Of a stretch of DNA of 7,376 nucleotides, positions 3,419-7,376 are shown in pieces. A program made the position numbers and the translations under genes. The notes beneath the pieces were generated by a model. It was not told where the DNA came from. It saw only the letters and a list, made by a program, of their open reading frames with translations, and searched no databases. How positions within the stretch are numbered: position 1 is the stretch's first letter; each line of letters opens with the position of its first letter. This stretch comes from Acidobacteriota bacterium. Lineage in GTDB: Bacteria > Acidobacteriota > Blastocatellia > Pyrinomonadales > Pyrinomonadaceae. The DNA is taken from positions 1 through 7,376 of the forward strand of contig QHXE01000119.1 in NCBI GenBank assembly GCA_003222835.1. Reading direction: 5' to 3'.

Positions 3419-6364
3419 ATGGCCGAAGTAAACCACTGGCAACGAGTTAAGAATCTCTTTAATGCCGCAGTTGACCTGCCGATGGCGGAACGAGAGACCT
3501 TTCTCTCAGATGCGTGCGCCGAAGACTACGACCTGCGAAGTGAAGTGGAATCGCTGATTGCTTCTCACGAAAAAGATGGCAGTTTCATAGACTCGCCGGC
3601 GTACGAAGCCGCCGCCGAATTGATCATGGACGACAAAGCGGAACTTAAACCCGGCCAGAAAATAGGGTCTTACGAAATAGTCTCCTTTATCACCCGCGGT
3701 GGCATGGGCGAAGTTTATCTGGCGCAGGATCGCAGGTTGAGCCGCAAGGTCGCATTGAAGGTTTTGCCAGTGTCCTTCACGAAGGACGACGATCGTTTGC
3801 GTCGCTTTGAGCAAGAGGCCCGCGCCGCATCGGCGCTAAATCACCCGAATATCATCACGATTTACGAAATTTTGAAAGCCAGCTCAACTCACGTAATCGC
3901 GACGGAGTTCGTCGAAGGCGAAACTCTTCGGCGGCGGCTATCGCACACTACTTTGAGTCTCAACCAGTCTCTGCAGATCGCGATTCAAATTGCCGACGCT
4001 CTGGCAGCCGCTCATGCGGCGGGAATCATTCATCGCGATATTAAACCCGAGAACATCATGCTGCGGCCGGATGGCTATGTGAAAGTTCTCGATTTTGGGT
4101 TGGCAAAATTGGCTGAACAAACGCCTTCGGTCGTTGCGGCTGAGGCGCCAACTAGACAAGTGCGAACGGGGTCGGGCATGGTGCTTGGCACCGCCGGTTA
4201 TATGTCGCCCGAGCAAGCGCGGGGGAAAATCGTCGATGGCCGCTCGGATATTTTCAGTTTGGGCGCGGTCATCTATGAAATGACGACTGGGCGCAAGCCC
4301 TTTGATGGCGAAACTCCGAGCGACATACTCGCGGCCATCTTGAAAACAGATCCGCCACCCATTTCTCACTTCGCTCCGGACACTCCGGCAGAGTTAACTC
4401 GTATTGTTGCCAAGACTCTGCGCAAAGATCGCGAAGAGCGTTACCAGGTCGTCAAAGATCTGCTGCTCGATCTGAAGAGCCTCGCGCAGGACTTGGAATT
4501 CCAACAACGGCTCAAGCAAGCGTCAGCCCCCGCAGCAGTGGCCAAACCTACAGGCAGCGAAGAAAAACTATTCCGCTCAACCGATGCCGTGCGCACCGGA
4601 GAGATGGCCGGCAGCCCAACTACGGTCAGCAAGTCCGCGTTGAGTTCGATCGTCAAGGCCAGGCGTTGGCCCACTTTCGTTCTCGTCGCGCTGGTCTTGA
4701 TTGGCGGATCCTTCGGCCTCTACAAGTTGCTCATAAAGAAATCGGGAACGAATGTCGGCGCACCACCGCCGGTTGCCGGCAACATTGCGCGCATAACGGC
4801 TTGGTCGGGTCTCGACACTCAGCCCACCCTTTCGCCCGACGGAAATTCTGTCGCTTACAGTTCGAATCACAATGGAAGTTTTGAGATTTACATCAAGCAA
4901 CTCACGCCAGGCGGTCGGGAAATCCAGTTAACTTCGGACGGGCAGGAAAATTTCCAGCCGGCCTGGTCGCCAGATGGACAGCGCCTCGTTTACTACTCGA
5001 AAAAGCGCGGTGGTATCTGGTTGGTGCCGACTTTGGGCGGCGCGGCGAGACAGTTAATGGAGTTTGGCTCTGGCGCAAAATGGTCTCACGACGGGGCGCA
5101 GATAGCATTTCAATCAGATTCAAATCCGGATTTGGGATCAGGCAATGTTGGCTCCTCAACAATCTGGATCGCTCCCATTCAAGGCGGAGTATGGTCACCC
5201 GATGACAAGCGAATTGTATTTCTCAATCTAAATTTTAGCAGTCAACTCTTGTGGTCGATATCGGTGAACGGCGGCGATCCGAAACAAATCACAACGAACG
5301 AAACGGGAAAGGCGGGCTATCCCGTTTTCTCTCCCGACGGACATGGACTCTATTTCACAACTGGTCCGGTGGCGTCGTGGCTGCCTATTTCGCCTGAGAG
5401 TGGCGGCCCAATCGGGGGCCCGGTAAAGCTGACAGATGTCGGTGCCTCAGTAATATCCGGCTTGTCGCTTTCAGCAGACGGCAAGAAGCTGGCCTACAGC
5501 GTTCAGACACAGACCAGCAATATTTGGTCGGTCCCGATTTCGGCAAAAACAAACGAAGCGACCGGCTCGCCCCAAGCTTTCACCAATCAAACAGGCGCAC
5601 GAAACAATCAACCGGCATTCTCTCCTGACGGCCACAAGCTCGCATTTATGGAATATTTGCGTGGCGGCGGAGCAGACATCTGGGTGGCTGATGCGGACGG
5701 CAAGAATCCCGTGCAGGTGACTGCTAACCCGAGGAACCTGGTACCGAACTGGTTCCCTGATGGAGATCAGATCGCGTTCGTCTCCAGCCGTGATGGACAT
5801 TGGAATGTGTGGGCCACCTCGTTGAAAAGCCGAAGAGAATTTCTCCTCTTCGATCTCGGGCGCGATATTCAATACGCTCGATTGTCGCCTGATGGTAAAC
5901 AGATCGCTTTCAATCTGTCGGATAAAGGAGTCATTAACCTCTGGACAGTTCCAGTGTCCGGAGGACAGCCGAAACAGTTGACGTTTGATAAAGAGTTGGC
6001 GGGATTTCCCGCGTGGTCGCCCGATGGAAAGTTTCTCGCTTACCAGATGAAACGTGGCGATGATATTTACTTGATGATTATGCCGGGTGACGGTGGCGAA
6101 TCTGTCCAACTGACTTCCGGTCGCGGCCGAAGTTGGCCTTACAGTTTCTCGCCTGATGGAGACAAGATAGTTTTTGCCGGCGACCGCGATGGTGTCTGGA
6201 ATGTTTGGTGGGCCTCTCGCTCGACAAAGACGCAGAAACAATTGACCAACTACACAAAGCCGAATGCTTTCGTTCGGTATCCGGCCTGGTCACCTCTCGG
6301 CAATCAGATTGCTTATGAGTATGCTGAAACTGCGGGCAACATCTGGCTGATGGAACTGAAGTAG
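3419..6364 (+). CDS. Membrane Ser/Thr protein kinase with PD40/TolB-like sensor propeller
   Basis: The 981-residue product has a helical N-terminal module (1-80, HWQRVKNLFNAAVDLP...), a Hanks-type kinase domain (about 85-355), a Pro/Ala/Ser-rich juxtamembrane linker, one transmembrane helix (about 417-438) and a C-terminal periplasmic region (about 460-981) of roughly 12 'P.WSPDG..IAY' blades. Catalytic residues are present: VALK K114, alpha-C E133, HRDIKPEN (205-212), DFG (225-227), GTAGYMSPEQ (257-266). The first glycine of the P-loop is Thr (T92, TRGGMGEV). Between blades 3 and 4 the usual 'KQLT' linker is missing near residue 590. The start at MAEVNHW follows family N-termini; the frame also opens at 3275, inside the sigma gene, which is unlikely. 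The Shine-Dalgarno is weak. It is likely cotranscribed with the ECF sigma gene, and the sigma factor is the probable substrate. The periplasmic ligand is unknown. Confidence 0.93.
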   Translation: MAEVNHWQRVKNLFNAAVDLPMAERETFLSDACAEDYDLRSEVESLIASHEKDGSFIDSPAYEAAAELIMDDKAELKPGQKIGSYEIVSFITRGGMGEVYLAQDRRLSRKVALKVLPVSFTKDDDRLRRFEQEARAASALNHPNIITIYEILKASSTHVIATEFVEGETLRRRLSHTTLSLNQSLQIAIQIADALAAAHAAGIIHRDIKPENIMLRPDGYVKVLDFGLAKLAEQTPSVVAAEAPTRQVRTGSGMVLGTAGYMSPEQARGKIVDGRSDIFSLGAVIYEMTTGRKPFDGETPSDILAAILKTDPPPISHFAPDTPAELTRIVAKTLRKDREERYQVVKDLLLDLKSLAQDLEFQQRLKQASAPAAVAKPTGSEEKLFRSTDAVRTGEMAGSPTTVSKSALSSIVKARRWPTFVLVALVLIGGSFGLYKLLIKKSGTNVGAPPPVAGNIARITAWSGLDTQPTLSPDGNSVAYSSNHNGSFEIYIKQLTPGGREIQLTSDGQENFQPAWSPDGQRLVYYSKKRGGIWLVPTLGGAARQLMEFGSGAKWSHDGAQIAFQSDSNPDLGSGNVGSSTIWIAPIQGGVWSPDDKRIVFLNLNFSSQLLWSISVNGGDPKQITTNETGKAGYPVFSPDGHGLYFTTGPVASWLPISPESGGPIGGPVKLTDVGASVISGLSLSADGKKLAYSVQTQTSNIWSVPISAKTNEATGSPQAFTNQTGARNNQPAFSPDGHKLAFMEYLRGGGADIWVADADGKNPVQVTANPRNLVPNWFPDGDQIAFVSSRDGHWNVWATSLKSRREFLLFDLGRDIQYARLSPDGKQIAFNLSDKGVINLWTVPVSGGQPKQLTFDKELAGFPAWSPDGKFLAYQMKRGDDIYLMIMPGDGGESVQLTSGRGRSWPYSFSPDGDKIVFAGDRDGVWNVWWASRSTKTQKQLTNYTKPNAFVRYPAWSPLGNQIAYEYAETAGNIWLMELK

Positions 6365-6804
6365 AATAGCGACATCCTGGTTTCAATTCTCGAACGCGAA
6401 CCGCGGCTTCTGACCAGTACAGGTCGAAACGTTCCAGAGACGCTTGAGTTCGTCATCACAAAAGCACTGACAAAGGATCGAGAGGACCGCTATCAAACCG
6501 CAAGAGAGATGCTCGCGGATTTGCTGGGCTGGGACACTTGTACGCCGCTTCAGGTGAGAGGGCCAAGGCCGAGGACGTAATCGCGGAATTGGACCAAATC
6601 TCAAGAACGAGGTAGGTGCCGGCAGACGATATCGCCGTGGTCCATGCAGGTCTGGGCGATAACGGCCAGGCATTTGAGTGGTTGGACAGAGCCTATCAGG
6701 AACACTCAAGCTGGTTGGCCTACCTTAAAGCTGCGCCAAGGATGGACGCTCTAAGATCGGACTCTCGTTTTGCCGCTCTTCTGAGGCAGGTCGCATTAAT
6801 TTAA
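6365..6804 (+). pseudogene. Decayed Ser/Thr kinase-TPR gene remnant
   Basis: From 6365, directly after the upstream kinase stop and in the same frame, the sequence encodes NSDILVSILEREP, then VPETLEFVITKAL and KDREDRYQTAREMLADL, the C-lobe end of a Hanks kinase (compare SDILAAILKTDP and KDREERYQVVKDLLLDL in the neighbour). Around 6523-6532 the coding frame shifts by two and continues as LGHLYAASGERAKAEDVIAE and LDQISRTR, a premature TAG (6613-6615), then VPADDIAVVHAGLGD and QAFEWLDRAYQEHSSWLAYL to TAA at 6802. The second part is the usual C-terminus of acidobacterial kinase/TPR proteins ('TPR end-of-group'). The TAG replaces a position that is normally Tyr (RYVPA). The kinase N-lobe, catalytic loop, membrane helix and most TPRs are gone. 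The last 62 open codons (from GTG 6616) could be mistaken for a short gene; I see no evidence that they are one. Confidence 0.85.
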
Positions 6805-7376
6805 TTTAACTCCTTTGGAGTCGAGGACCGTTTCTCGGCATCGAGATCGACCTCGCGCAAACCCCACTTGTTCTCGAGTACGAAGACCTCGGGTGCGTAA
6901 TCCCGGTTCACCGTTAGCGTCTCAGGGGTCTGATAAGTGATGGTGATCTTATAGTGATCCTGAGGCCGGGTTAGCGAGATTTGGGCGGGCAATAAAAGGT
7001 TTCCTTCGGCGCCGAATTTCCTCAGCGCACCGTAACTGACATCGGTAATCAGTAGACCCTTCTCATCGAAAGTTTGTAACCGAGCCAGACGGATCCCGCC
7101 CACGCGATCGAACCAGAAACGTCGCAGCAGATGTGCTGAATTATTGCCAACGGCCTGAAACTCATCGAGAAAATAATAGCCGCGCATGATGCGATTCTTG
7201 CTGTTTGGCTGGCTCGTATCTTTCTCTGATTCAAAAAACTCGCTCTGTGCGTACACGACTCCGCTGGCGCGCGGGTCGAGCGCGCTGATCAGCAGCGCGT
7301 CGGTAAGATGCTGTGGGCGCAGATTCGAGAGCGCGTTTACAGTTTGGGCCTCCGAACTCGATTTATCTTTTTTCCC
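6801..7376 (-). CDS. Conserved hypothetical protein, N-terminus beyond window edge
   Basis: The frame is open from the right window edge to TAA at 6801-6803, giving 191 visible residues; the GTG at 7256 is internal, since 40 codons before it are also open and protein-like (NALSNLRPQHLTDALLISAL). The visible part is mostly beta-strand-like: MRGYYFLDEF, RFWFDRVGGIRLARLQTFDE, KGLLITDVSYG, PAQISLTRPQDHYKITITYQ, and a conserved-looking EVFVLENKWGLREVDLD near the end. This resembles acidobacterial envelope proteins of unknown function that I remember as LolA/LolB-like (antiparallel sheet recognising lipidic ligands), but no diagnostic residue proves it and the signal peptide or lipobox would lie outside the window. 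It converges on the kinase-TPR pseudogene, the two stop codons sharing TTAA at 6801-6804; no terminator hairpin separates them. Confidence 0.75.
   Translation of the reverse strand, partial: GKKDKSSSEAQTVNALSNLRPQHLTDALLISALDPRASGVVYAQSEFFESEKDTSQPNSKNRIMRGYYFLDEFQAVGNNSAHLLRRFWFDRVGGIRLARLQTFDEKGLLITDVSYGALRKFGAEGNLLLPAQISLTRPQDHYKITITYQTPETLTVNRDYAPEVFVLENKWGLREVDLDAEKRSSTPKELN

Noticed and set aside
3388..3450. 20-codon leader open frame overlapping the kinase start
   Set aside because: It starts at ATG 3388 without a Shine-Dalgarno and encodes no recognisable sequence; there is not enough to call a leader peptide.
5471..6241. 256-codon minus-strand open frame inside the kinase gene
   Set aside because: It is antisense to the repeated propeller blades, whose regular codon pattern keeps the opposite frame open; the product has no recognisable features.
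6616..6804. Stand-alone 62-codon TPR-type gene starting at GTG 6616
   Set aside because: Its upstream reading frame continues the same protein family before the TAG at 6613, so it is the tail of a broken gene rather than an independent one.
7254..7256. GTG at 7256 as the start of the right-edge gene
   Set aside because: The frame stays open and protein-like for 40 more codons to the window edge, so the true start lies outside.
1..7376. CRISPR array, tRNA, rRNA, insertion sequence or phage genes
   Set aside because: No regularly spaced direct repeats, cloverleaf sequences, transposase or phage proteins were recognised on either strand.

Overview
The window most likely comes from an acidobacterium, probably of the Blastocatellia/Pyrinomonadaceae type. 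The evidence is family-level: an ECF sigma factor of the X6 type sits next to a Ser/Thr kinase carrying a PD40/TolB-like propeller; a small secreted protein has the 'IPF.F.VG...LPAGEY' signature typical of Acidobacteriota; and a second kinase/TPR remnant ends in the 'TPR end-of-group' style. Base composition is balanced to slightly GC-rich. No database search was possible.

Left block, all on the minus strand (read from right to left): a secreted protein (1978-2421) closed by a clear intrinsic terminator (1858-1898); a REPIN-like double hairpin (1751-1823); then cytidylate kinase cmk (1016-1684), a 40-residue single-helix membrane protein (890-1012) and riboflavin synthase ribE (234-857). The last three are tightly packed and are probably one transcript. 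Next comes the start of a Phd/YefM-like antitoxin (1-195), cut by the window edge. A perfect 16-bp palindrome (224-239) lies just upstream of the antitoxin and is a candidate autoregulatory operator.

Centre, plus strand: a 339-bp divergent intergenic region (2422-2760) carries a second REPIN-like inverted repeat (2660-2735). It is followed by an ECF sigma factor (2761-3336) and, 82 nt later, a 981-residue membrane Ser/Thr kinase (3419-6364) with a cytoplasmic kinase domain, one transmembrane helix and about 12 periplasmic PD40-type blades. No anti-sigma gene is present. The sigma factor carries Thr-Ala where canonical ECF factors have acidic residues in region 2.2. The pair therefore looks like a kinase-gated sigma switch, in which the propeller senses an envelope signal and the kinase phosphorylates the sigma factor. 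This is the most interesting system in the window.

Right block: directly after the kinase stop codon lies a decayed second kinase gene (6365-6804). It consists of a kinase C-lobe tail joined out of frame to a TPR-type C-terminus and contains a premature TAG. It converges, with overlapping stop codons, on a minus-strand conserved protein (6801-7376) that runs off the right edge.
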